This document shows positions 11,532 through 20,829 of a stretch of DNA of 64,000 nucleotides, in pieces. This stretch comes from Epiperipatus broadwayi (taxonomy: Eukaryota; Onychophora; Udeonychophora; Euonychophora; Peripatidae): NCBI GenBank assembly GCA_028023455.1, contig JAQFVV010000031.1:10098093-10162092 (forward strand), written 5' to 3'. The notes below the pieces were generated by a model. That model had not been told where the DNA came from. It searched no databases and saw nothing but the letters and a program-made list of their open reading frames with translations. Positions within the stretch are counted from its first letter, which is position 1; each line of letters opens with the position of its first letter. Both the position numbers and the translations under genes were made by a program.

Positions 11532-12096
11532 TTATAATAACTTAATACTGTCATGTTGAGTACAGAGAACTCAAACCCAAATACCAGAGAAGGGCTTTAT
11601 AAAGATAGAAGTGGCCGTTTTATCTTTAACCTAAATTCAGATTTATATATGTCATTCTGAAGCATCTTGGTTTGAGAGAGTGAAGTATTACTCTGTTCAC
11701 TTTTAAATCCATTACTTTGTTACATCCATTAACATTTACAAAATCTTTTGATTTATTACATGTTAATATTACAAATTTATAGAAATTATGTAACATTAAG
11801 ATTTATTTAATAAGCACATAAATTTGAATGTTATATAATTTCTGTAAATTTGTAATATTAACATGTAGTAAATTGAAAGATTTTGTGAATGTTAATGTAT
11901 GTAACAAAGTAATGGATTTAAAAGTGAACAGAGTAATATCTTCACTCTCTCAAACCAACATGCTTCAGATTAGCCTATATGAATCAGAATTTAGGTTAAA
12001 GATAAAGTAGCCACTCTTATCTTTATAAAGTCTTTTTTTCTGTTTGGGTTTGGAAGTTTTCTATGTACTCAACATGACAGCATTGAGTTATTATAA
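11532..12096. repeat. Very long hairpin (~266-bp arms, 29-bp loop)
   Basis: Left arm 11532-11797 and right arm 11827-12096 are reverse complements with scattered mismatches and small indels. Examples are CTGTCATGTTGAGTAC against GTACTCAACATGACAG, and CCATTACTTTGTTACAT against ATGTAACAAAGTAATGG. No protein is encoded; the frame at 11828-12010 is accidental. It is best explained as a foldback/MITE-type element. If transcribed it would give a long double-stranded RNA hairpin. Confidence 0.88.
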
Positions 12097-12099
12097 AAT

Positions 12100-12860
12100 C
12101 AGTTAAGTGCAATCATTGTTTATATAATTAAATACAACATTTTATAATTTTTTATCTTGATTAAATAACCAAATATTTTTCATGCCTGTAATGCTAAATG
12201 ACATCATTTATATTAGCAAATTCAGGTGTGTATATAAGAAGTAACAGACACTGCAAATTTATTAATCACAGGTAAAATTATATTACATCTCAAATGTTGG
12301 CATACTTTTATTTACATATAGCTTAGATCCATTCTTCATGAAGGAGTTCATTTTTTATTCATTTTAATGCCCACATAAATAAAAAAAATATAAGTCAATT
12401 TTTTGTGATGAAGTTAAATACAGCATTTTCCCAATCTTCTAATCTTGATTAGATAACAAATGCTGTTAAAAGACTTTTCATCACTTCTGCATCTACTAAA
12501 CTGCTTTTCCAGTCTTTAAAAATGGGTTTAAAACAAATAATCCCATGAATGTTATAATTGAGCAAATACACGAAACCATGTCCCATATAGTAGATAGTGG
12601 ATTTTTACCTTTGTTTAAAATTTGTTGGACCTATCAGTTTCTATGTACATCTGGGCTACTGATGCAAATATCATTTTACATTAGCAAAGCAATATAATAA
12701 ATTCAGGTCTACTGAAACATGTATTAATAGCATTTGGTTATTTAGGTGAGATAATATTGAACTAGGTCCATTTAATAGAAGCTGTTTAATAGGGTTTAAA
12801 CCTTATTTAACATAACTTTAATTTTTTTATATTTTTAATATTACATGAATGAACTGGCTC
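12100..12860. other. AT-rich stretch
   Basis: No recognised features. GATTAAATAACCAAAT near 12158 and GATTAGATAACAAATG near 12446 suggest an old dispersed duplication of about 300 bp (the TACAACATTTT and TACAGCATTTTCC contexts also match). Confidence 0.4.
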
Positions 12861-12865
12861 TTTGA

Positions 12866-13140
12866 GCAGAGGGGGAGAATACTATTGATAGTAGAGCCAT
12901 CAATGATACCCATGGTTAAACCAAGCTATGCAAAGCATAACATGATTACATTTCCAGACCATGACCAATCTCAGCTTCTAGATTCAAACTTCTGTCATCC
13001 AAAGCATTTTATTTGTTATGAGGATCAACTTCAAGCACCAGCCAATCATAAGTTATATAATCAGCATGCTTTAGAGAACAGACCCCCAATCCAGCACTTG
13101 AAATATCCCATGACTAACTCACACTTTGTCTCAGGGTCCA
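12866..13140 (+). repeat. Dispersed repeat, copy 2 (pairs with 7480-7745)
   Basis: Homologous in opposite orientation to 7480-7745. A 107-codon frame (12849-13172) happens to be open through it (MNWLFEQRGRILLIVEPSMI...). The other copy aligns weakly at protein level (QRGRI, SMI, FPD, P..FI..E) but has stops. I do not recognise a protein family. A decayed mobile-element coding region is possible, and non-coding repeat is equally so. Confidence 0.5.
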
Positions 13141-13179
13141 GCATGTTTACTCAACACCTAACTCTACTTTAAATTACTA

Positions 13180-14300
13180 GTGATGCAGTGATAAGAGAGA
13201 AAGAGAAAATAGGCAAAATAACATTTAAAGCAAACATTAATATTTAATTATTTACACATACATACATTTAATATAATATAAAACAACACAATAAATTTTA
13301 CATAAGAAAAATATAAAAAAACTTTAGGCTGTAGGTATAATAGTCCATTAATTAAAGTTCATTTTATTTAAAATTAAGTGTTTACACAGTTATTTAAAAG
13401 TATCTTTATCTAGGTTTTCATGATCGTCAATTTCCAACTGATGGTTCCAGGGCTTGTCTTCAATTCTTTGGATCAACAATGAGAGAGAGACATTAGTGGC
13501 AGAATTGATTTACTATTTAGGCATTTGTTTTGGGCATTGATTTGGGCAAGCACAGTTGATAGCTGAAGGCTTTGCATGAAGCCCTGTCAGACACAGCCAT
13601 GGCTTATGTAGTCTTTCCATTAATGTTGACTGCAGCAGTAATGATTGGCTTACTACTGCATTTACAATTTCTGAATATTCTGCATTCTTTAGAAAGAAAC
13701 AAAATTCCAGACTAATAACAAATTGACAACTGGAATAACTTAATCACAAAATGCAAACCAGCCTGTATATCACAAACCAGACTGAAAAACAATAGGGAGA
13801 GTGGCTTTATATACTTTTTTTCTCCTATTGTTTTAATTTCTTATTATTTTTTAATTTTGATCTTAACTTAAAATCTGTCTTTTAATTAATTTTACATTTC
13901 TGATTATCTTAATTCTTTGCGCAGACTCATCTAAACAACCTCGATAAGATACTTTACAATTTTTTAATTAATTCAACTATTGATTTTAATTTTATTATCA
14001 ATCTGAAATCTTATAAACTGTTTACATAATGATAGTTTTAGCAACATTTTATTTTTACAGACTAATTTTTAGTCTGATTTCACATTGGCTTATTTTATAC
14101 ATTATAAAAGTTTTCTTTACAAATGGAGAGAGAGAAATAAGAGTTTTAACTTTTCTTTAATTCTATTAGACATTTCTCCCTTCTCCTGGTAAGAAGTTCT
14201 ATTCTCAAAAAAAAATATGACACAGTATTTTTATTTTTTAAATTTTTGTTTAAAGAAAAATCTTTAAGCCACTAATTTCAGACATGTAATGCAGTTCATT
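13180..14300. other. Moderately complex non-coding stretch
   Basis: 13400-13800 is more complex than its surroundings (GGTTCCAGGGCTTGTC; a small inverted pair GCAGCAGTAATGATTGG / TTACTACTGC near 13632-13660), but no frame or family is recognisable. The rest is AT-rich. Confidence 0.4.
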
Positions 14301-14304
14301 AGTG

Positions 14305-14308
<4 letters not shown>

Positions 14309-14396
<88 letters not shown>
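14309..14396. repeat. Long TA microsatellite
   Basis: Uninterrupted (TA)n for about 88 bp. Confidence 0.97.
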
Positions 14397-14397
<1 letters not shown>

Positions 14398-14399
14398 TG

Positions 14400-15330
14400 A
14401 GCACATATGACATTACATTGTTTTTTTATTATTAAACATGAAAAAAATAAAAGTTCGCAAATAAAACTTCTTTTTTTAAGAATTAAAAATTGAAAATTAA
14501 AAAATCATACTAAACTCATATATATATAAAATCGCACAGATGAAAAAAATTATTAAAATAAAACTATTAAAAATAGAAAAGGTATTTTAAAAGCAAAAAC
14601 TTAAAAAAGATTTAGAGATAAAAATATATCTTTAAGTTTGAAAACAAATTAATTAATGTTATTGAAAAATGGAAATGATTAGTTTAATTACTCCAAGTGA
14701 ACTAGCCCTTGAGCATTTAAAATGTATAAGCAATGGTCAGATAGGAAAACAATAGAAACTAATGGTAAATGAAAGAGATCCATTGGGGAATCGGACCTCA
14801 ATGGAAGGATCATCATCATCAATGATGTAATGTCCATTGGATCTTAAAATTACATATAAAAGAAAAAGTTTGATAATAAAATTTTTAGTGAGTAAAGAAA
14901 ATTTAAAAGAAGACAGAGATGTGTTAAGTTGGAGAGTTGGAGGTGAAGGGATTGAAAGACACACTTTCAATTCCTTCAGTTGTTATAAAAAAAAATGAAA
15001 CATCGCTTTTCTTATATTGAGGACCATAGGATCATTGGAGGATTTAACACTGGATTTCAAATGGCAAGCAACTGTAAAGGATGAACATTTATAAAACTGT
15101 AAGCACATTATGAACTTAAATGAATATTAATTCAAAAACACTAAGAACTCTAAAATATAAACTTCCCCAGTATTTAATTTATAGAAATAGAATCCTATCT
15201 GACCAAACTAAATTCTTTTTATTTGATGTATTTTTTTTTAAAATCATTTCCATTTATTTTTTTTGTTCCTTTAAGTTTTTATTATGATTTTTGTTTGTCG
15301 TTAATTTAATATTATATAAATGTTAAACTT
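14400..15330. other. AT-rich stretch
   Basis: No recognisable gene. The reverse frame at 14737-14970 has low-complexity hydrophobic content and no family signature. Confidence 0.45.
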
Positions 15331-15331
15331 A

Positions 15332-15789
15332 AGTCAGGCATGAATGGCTATATAGATTTGTAAAGTTTTATTAGGGAAGGGTAATCTTAGGTTACTCATT
15401 TCATAGTTGAATTAGGTCAATAGATTGGATATATTGGTGTAATTAGTAGATGTAGTACGAGATTCGCTACGGGCAGAATCACCTTATATGCCGCACACTT
15501 CCCTTTTTGCCTAGGGAATGCAATTCATAAGTCGGCAAAATGACCGCAGTCCTTTCCTATGGAGTTTTTTTTATTGCTCTTCTTGTCAGATAGATGTAGT
15601 ATTCCTATCTGACGAGAGGCAATTTCTTCTCTTAACCTTTTGTGCTGCCGTATTTGTATTACATTGAATGCATCGATATATCAGATGAATTGACATTGGT
15701 TTGACTGTGAACTTTTGGCCTAAGGGTAAATAAGGATAGAATTTTTTTTTTCAAATGCAAATCTATATAATCTATTCATACTTGACACT
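15332..15789. mobile_element. MITE-like element with ~30-bp imperfect terminal inverted repeats
   Basis: The left end AGTCAGGCATGAATGG..TATATAGATTTG (15332-15360) matches the reverse complement of 15752-15789 (AGTGTCAAGTATGAATAGAT..TATATAGATTTG). The interior is clearly GC-richer than the flanks (about 15455-15660) and includes a stem-loop: TGTCAGATAG at 15586 pairs with CTATCTGACG at 15605. No transposase frame and no clear target duplication, so the superfamily is undecided. Confidence 0.6.
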
Positions 15790-16325
15790 CTAGATAAAAA
15801 TGCATTAAATTTAAGCTGGGTATATTTGATCAAAATATATAGACATTCAGTAAATAATGATACCTTACGGTGAGTATCTAAAATGTATTTATTCGGATGT
15901 CTTTTAAGTTATTGGTGTCAATGTGGCATCTTACGATGAACGCTATTGGCTTTCTTATAAATTTCCCTCTGCAATTCCACCAATGATTTTATATTTTGAT
16001 CGTTTATGTTTATATTGAAATGTTTTTGACCATGTAATCTATGTAAACGATCTATACTCAACAGTATAAAACAAACTTTTATAAATCCATCTATGCGAAC
16101 TTATAACAGTATAAAAATTAAAATGTAAATTAAAATCTAAAAATAAAAGTTAAAAATAATATTAAATGATAAAGTAAACATACTAAAATAATAATGTTAA
16201 ATTATATATATATATATGTGCATAAATAAATGTTTGTGTGTATAATTACTGGCAGTGGCTTATTTTATTCTTTTTTTATATATTCTTAGATAAGAATTTA
16301 TCATAAAATGTAAATCTCTGCTATT
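15790..16325. other. AT-rich stretch
   Basis: No coding signal. A slightly more complex patch lies at 15860-16080 without recognised homology. Confidence 0.4.
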
Positions 16326-16330
16326 CCACT

Positions 16331-16490
16331 GAGCTAGTGACAATGGGCTAACGACCGGAATCAAAATATATAAATAAAAAAATAATAATAATTTTTTTTT
16401 AACTTACGTATCTGCCTACTTTATAAATTTTCTAGGTTCAAATGCCTATATGGCGCCCTGTAGTGCAGATTACATTAAGTCTACCATTCT
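16331..16490 (+). repeat. SINE-like repeat, copy 1 (tRNA-like boxes)
   Basis: It shares ACGTATCTG-CTACTTTATA then ATTTTCTAGGTTC-AAT with 29311-29450, both preceded by GAGCTAGTGAC. GAGCTAGTGAC and GGTTCAAATGCC resemble RNA polymerase III A and B boxes. Here an A/T-rich insertion (about 16365-16400) separates them more widely than in a tRNA. Confidence 0.45.
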
Positions 16491-16559
16491 CCAGATAGTT
16501 ATATATATATTGGTATGAAGATTTTCACAGATTACAGACATACGATATATTTTTCTGGG

Positions 16560-17490
16560 TTATCCATGTATGATTTTTATTTGAAAGAACAATAGTTTAG
16601 TGAAAAAAAAACCAAATCATATAAATAATGTTTTATTAGTTAATGGTTATAATAATAAAATTATACACCAAGTCTTAATTCTAATCTAAAATAGTCAAAA
16701 TAAAAAACAAAAGGAAGAAACAACTATTAAGATCTGTATTCCTTAAATAAAAGGAACTATAGTCAATATTGGACACACTTTAGAAGGCTACAATATAAAC
16801 ACTTATCAAAAAAATAGTAACATCATAATCAACCTGAAAATTCAATCTCTCTTTAGAATCACAGAGTTTATAAAATTTCATGTGGCATTTGTAAAGCTCT
16901 ATATACAGCTATGAGCAGTTGTCACATCATTACAGGAAGATATAAACAAGCTAATATAATTAAATAAGACTCATCAAGAGTAATGCTCTCACTCCATGCT
17001 ATGGATTTAGATCATAATATTGATTTCTTTATCACCAGAATCCTATTAAAATGTGACACTCTCCACCAATGTTACATCAGAAAAGCTATTGAGATAATTA
17101 AAAGACCAAGTTGTACTAACATATACAAACTTTCTACTATTTGGAAGAATTTTTTAAAAATTGCATTAATCTGAAGAAATTCTTTTATTTTTCTTCTCAA
17201 TTTTATATATCTGTTTTTTTCTATTCTTGGAAGTTTAACATTGATATAAATCATTGATTTCACTGCTTCTTTAACCATTTTTATAGTATTTTATTTATTA
17301 TCCAGTAATAATTTGTGTGATTCAACTAAAACATTGGTATATTTATAATAAAAATCATAAACAGATGAATCCAAAAAATATATAGTTTTTATATATAGAA
17401 ATGATTCATCTTTGTGCAAAATCAGATTTATTATAAATAATATATAAGTATACATGCAGTACATACATATTATTTAAAAATCCAAAAAAA
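16560..17490. other. AT-rich stretch
   Basis: No supported feature. Opposing short frames near 16983-17278 overlap each other and carry no family signature. Confidence 0.4.
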
Positions 17491-17492
17491 GT

Positions 17493-18054
17493 CATAAATC
17501 CAAGAAATAATAGAATATTTTAACCAGAGGACTGGTTTTCATACAGTAAAATGGTGATATTCAAAAATTACAGATTTGATAAAAGACTATAAATTTAACA
17601 AAAAAAAAAAACCCCCAATGGGTCACAAAATCTAACACAGGATATCTAACCAACAAATGACAAAATTATTCCAATGCATACTTGAAATTAACAAAAAAAC
17701 TACATTTTCTCCTAATCAAGCTTAAATTCTATCTAAATTGAAATAAATAATATATATATAATTTATTTATTATTTCAATTTAAATAGAATTTAAGCTTGA
17801 TTAGGAGAAAATGTAGTTTTTTTTTTTGTTTGTTTGTTTTAAGTATGCATTGGTATAGTTTTGTCATTGGTTGATTAGATATCCTGTGTTAAATTTTGTG
17901 ACTAATCAGGGTTTTTTTTTTTTTTTGTTAAATTGGTAGTCTTTTATCAAATCTGTAATTTTTTAATACCACCATTTTACTGTGTATATATTTTTTTCTT
18001 TCTGATGAAAACCAGTTCTCTGGTTGAAATATTATATTATTTCTTGGAATTATA
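17493..18054. repeat. Very long hairpin (~255-290-bp arms)
   Basis: Left arm 17493-17748 and right arm 17763-18054 are reverse complements interrupted by small indels, around a TA core. Matches include CTAATCAAGCTTAAATTCTAT against ATAGAATTTAAGCTTGATTAG, and the oligo-A/oligo-T runs. The right arm carries CTGATGAAAACCAGTTCT (18002-18019), followed by CTGGTTGAAAT, a hammerhead-like core without a usable helix I. The left arm lacks an intact CTGATGA. Confidence 0.85.
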
Positions 18055-18129
18055 AGCCTTTTTTTGTTTTTTTTAATATGTATTTCCTTTGGTTAGTTTT
18101 TTTTATATTTTTATACATATTATTTAAGT

Positions 18130-18440
18130 AATACATTGGATGCAATTTGAAAATTATAATTGCAGTTTGAATATTATAATTGACTATTTATTAGTCTGCA
18201 TTGTAAACAGGTTATATTTACTTGTTTGAGGTTTATTTAATCTTCTTTCTATCAATAATTTCAGTCTTTGTGGTTAAATTATAATCTTTAATATCTATAC
18301 AAATATCTTTGGACTATAAACAAAAGTAAGATTCCACATTTATTGTTAAAAGAAGGTTGCCTTGACAACAAATTGAGATTATTTGATTGTTATTGATATT
18401 GATTTTTTTGCTTTCTAGTTATTAATAAATGTGTTATTAA
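18130..18440 (+). repeat. Direct repeat unit, copy 1 of a CCTTGACAAC family
   Basis: Matches 19330-19650 over about 300 bp: TATAATTGCAGTTTG, TTGACTATTTATTA, TATCAATAATTTCA, then TTATTGTTAAA..GCCTTGACAA and GTTATTGATATTG. Shorter copies lie at about 18510-18640 and 19195-19285, and a trace at 1651-1680. Non-coding; family unknown. Confidence 0.75.
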
Positions 18441-18509
18441 ATTATTAATTAAGTCTAAAATTAATTTATTCTAATTCTTGCTTATAGATATATTCATGCA
18501 TTTATATAT

Positions 18510-18640
18510 ATATAGGACCATAAATAAAGTTGGGATTCCCCCTTTATTGTTAAAAGGAGAACGCCTTGACAACAGGTTGAAATTGTTGATTGTTATTGAT
18601 ATTGGGATTGTTTAAGTGTTGACTGATTTTAATTATATAT
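18510..18640 (+). repeat. Partial copy of the CCTTGACAAC repeat
   Basis: GGACCATAAATAAAG..GGGATTCC, CTTTATTGTTAAAAGGAG and GCCTTGACAACAGGTTG match the 3' part of the 18130-18440 unit. Confidence 0.75.
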
Positions 18641-18676
18641 ATATATGCAATGATAAATAATATTTTAATAATGAAT

Positions 18677-19061
18677 AACTATAACAACACGTGAAAATTT
18701 TACAAACGTATTTGAATAATAATTGAACTGCCCTCTAGCTGCAAAGTTCGATAGCATTTTACAATAAGAGAGTGACCACCTCTTATTATCTTTTAGATCT
18801 TTGTATGTACAGCCATCCAGAACTATTACAAGCCAGAGTTCCAATTTAAATCAGTCTTTATATCTTTTAATGTAATATAAAGTCTGATTTAAATTGGAAC
18901 TCTGGCTTGTAATAGTTCTGGATGGCTGTACATAAATAGATCTAAAAGACAATAAGAGGTGGTCACTCTCGTATTGTAAAATGCTATCGAACTTTGCAGC
19001 TAGATGGCAGTTTAATTATTATTCAAATACGTTTGTGAAATTTTCATGTGTTGTTATAGTT
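18677..19061. repeat. Near-perfect long hairpin (187-bp arms, ~11-nt loop)
   Basis: Left arm 18677-18863 and right arm 18875-19061 are almost perfect reverse complements, for example GTTCCAATTTAAATCAG against CTGATTTAAATTGGAAC, and CTGTACATACAAAG against its near match. TA-rich sequence flanks it. It lies between two direct copies of the CCTTGACAAC repeat. A young MITE/foldback element, or the precursor of a long hairpin RNA. Confidence 0.92.
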
Positions 19062-19194
19062 ATATATATATCATCCATGAATTTTTGTACTATTAAGTAG
19101 TTGAGAATTCTTTGATGTTTGTGATCATCATTTTCAAAATTTATGCTTTACAAATATCAGCTATTAAATATATAGTACTGAGAATATATAATAT

Positions 19195-19285
19195 TATTTA
19201 TGCAATAAAGGAAGTTGCCTTGACAACAGTTACAAATTGTTGATTTTTATTGATATTGGGATTGTATAAGTGTTGAATGCTTTTT
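19195..19285 (+). repeat. Partial copy of the CCTTGACAAC repeat
   Basis: GTTGCCTTGACAACAGTT, then TTGATTTTTATTGATATTGG, as in the units on either side. Confidence 0.7.
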
Positions 19286-19329
19286 AATGATTACTTATAA
19301 ATCCATTTAGCCTTGCACATTATTACACT

Positions 19330-19650
19330 TGTTATTTAAATAACATTTCGAGTGCAATTTAAAATTTATAATTGCAGTTTGTAAGGTTATGATTGACTAT
19401 TTATTAATTTGCATTCAGAAGAGGTTTTATTTATCTGCTTAAAGAGGTTTATTTAAACTTCTTTGTATCAATAATTTCAATCTCTGTCATCAAATTGCAA
19501 ACTTTACTGTCTATATAAGTATATTAGACCATTAATAAGGGTGGGATTCCATCCTTATTGTTAAAGATGGATGCCTTGACAAGTAAATTGTTGATTGTTA
19601 TTGATATTGGGATTGTCTAAGTGTTGACTGGTTTTTAATAATCTTCATGC
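19330..19650 (+). repeat. Direct repeat unit, copy 2 of the CCTTGACAAC family
   Basis: Full-length partner of 18130-18440, about 1.2 kb downstream and in the same orientation. Confidence 0.75.
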
Positions 19651-20165
19651 TATCTCATAACAATGTAAATTAGTAATCAGATGAAAATGAATATATTACT
19701 ATATGATCCCTAAGATCTTATGTTAGTATTTGATCAATCATTGATATTTTATAAGAGTGAAATGTTACATAGGAAGGTGATCAATTTTATATTACAGTGT
19801 ATATATAGAGGTTTTAAATGTCAACCATCTTGTAAAAAATATGTAGTGCAATATTTATGAAATAATATTTCATAAATGCACATGTTGATTTTCATGGTTT
19901 GAAATAACAATTGATTAATTTGCTTCTTAAATAAGAACTTGGACACCAGATAAATGTGAATTTATTTATCATCCAATTAGTAGAATACATTGATAAGAGA
20001 GGTTACTTTTTACAAATTTAAATAACTCTAGAAATTCAGACTTGCAAATGATACATTGAAGGTTTTTACTTTGTAAATACTATTATATATTCTCATCACT
20101 ACATATTTTATATCTATTTTTTGATTATAGTGCTGTTAATAGAATTTATCATGATACATATATAT

Positions 20166-20415
20166 AAAACTCAGACTTTCAAGCTGTCTTTAGTCCTCCA
20201 CTCCATCCTATACAACTGATACACATGACCACATTCATCTTAATATAAGCCAAGCACTGATTATGGGAGATGATGATCCAGACCAACTGATGAGTGCTGG
20301 TCTAGCATAAAATATGTATATTGAAGATCAGTTATCTTTTTCACATTTATGTTGTCATGTGTATTGGTTGTATAGGATGGAGTGGAGGACTAAAGGAAGC
20401 TTGAAAGTCTGGGTT
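20166..20415 (+). mobile_element. Family D foldback element, copy 1, with hammerhead
   Basis: Inverted arms 20166-20230 (CAGACTTTCAAGCT, CCTCCACTCCATCC, ATACACATGACC) and 20353-20415 (their reverse complement) bracket a hammerhead at 20274-20330. Layout: an inverted copy of the 3' segment, then sense sequence with the ribozyme, then the 3' segment. No coding capacity. Confidence 0.82.
20274..20330 (+). ncRNA. Hammerhead ribozyme, family D copy 1 (mutated GAAA)
   Basis: Outer helix I UGAUC/GAUCA; inner helix I CAA/UUG. The core is CUGAUGA and helix II is UGCU-GGUCU-AGCA with a G.U closing pair. AAAA is found where GAAA is required, so this copy should be inactive. Helix III is AUA-UG-UAU and the cleavage-site base is A20320. 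Confidence 0.7.
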
Positions 20416-20559
20416 CAAATTTCCTTTAATTACATTTAGTTTAAGTACATATATATATATATATATATATTATTCTTTAAAATGAAATATATTTTGTAAT
20501 GCCATCATTGTGAAATATATATATACTTGCATTTAAAATAATATATGTATATAATTATA

Positions 20560-20825
20560 GAGAATTTGAATGTAGACTTTTAAGCTCTTTTTTGTCATTC
20601 ACTCCATCTTATACAACCAATACACATGACCATATATATGAAAACAAAATAAATAATCTCCATTATAGGCATTTCATGCTGAACTAGCACTCATCAATTG
20701 GTCCAGATCATCATCTCTCATACATATATAAAATCATTGCTTGGTTTATATTAATATAGCAAATCTTCAAACTTTAATAGGCAGGCTGCAATCTTCTCTA
20801 CTCTCCAACTCTTTAGCCATCCATA
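20560..20825 (-). mobile_element. Family D element, copy 2
   Basis: Minus-strand copy: 3' segment (GTAGACTTTTAAGCTC...) at the left, ribozyme in the middle, and 5' segment (AACTTTAATAGGCAGGCTG) at the right, ending near 20825. Confidence 0.75.
20652..20712 (-). ncRNA. Hammerhead ribozyme, family D copy 2 (C3 mutated)
   Basis: On the minus strand: outer helix I GAUGAUC/GAUUAUU with G.U pairs, and CCAA. The core is UUGAUGA (C3 changed to U). Helix II is GUGCU-AGUUC-AGCAU, GAAA is intact, and helix III AUG-CC-UAU is followed by A. Probably inactive because of C3. Confidence 0.68.
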
Positions 20826-20829
20826 TTAT

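Noticed and set aside
11828-12010. 60-codon open frame
   Set aside because: Lies wholly inside the right arm of a long hairpin; no protein similarity recognised.
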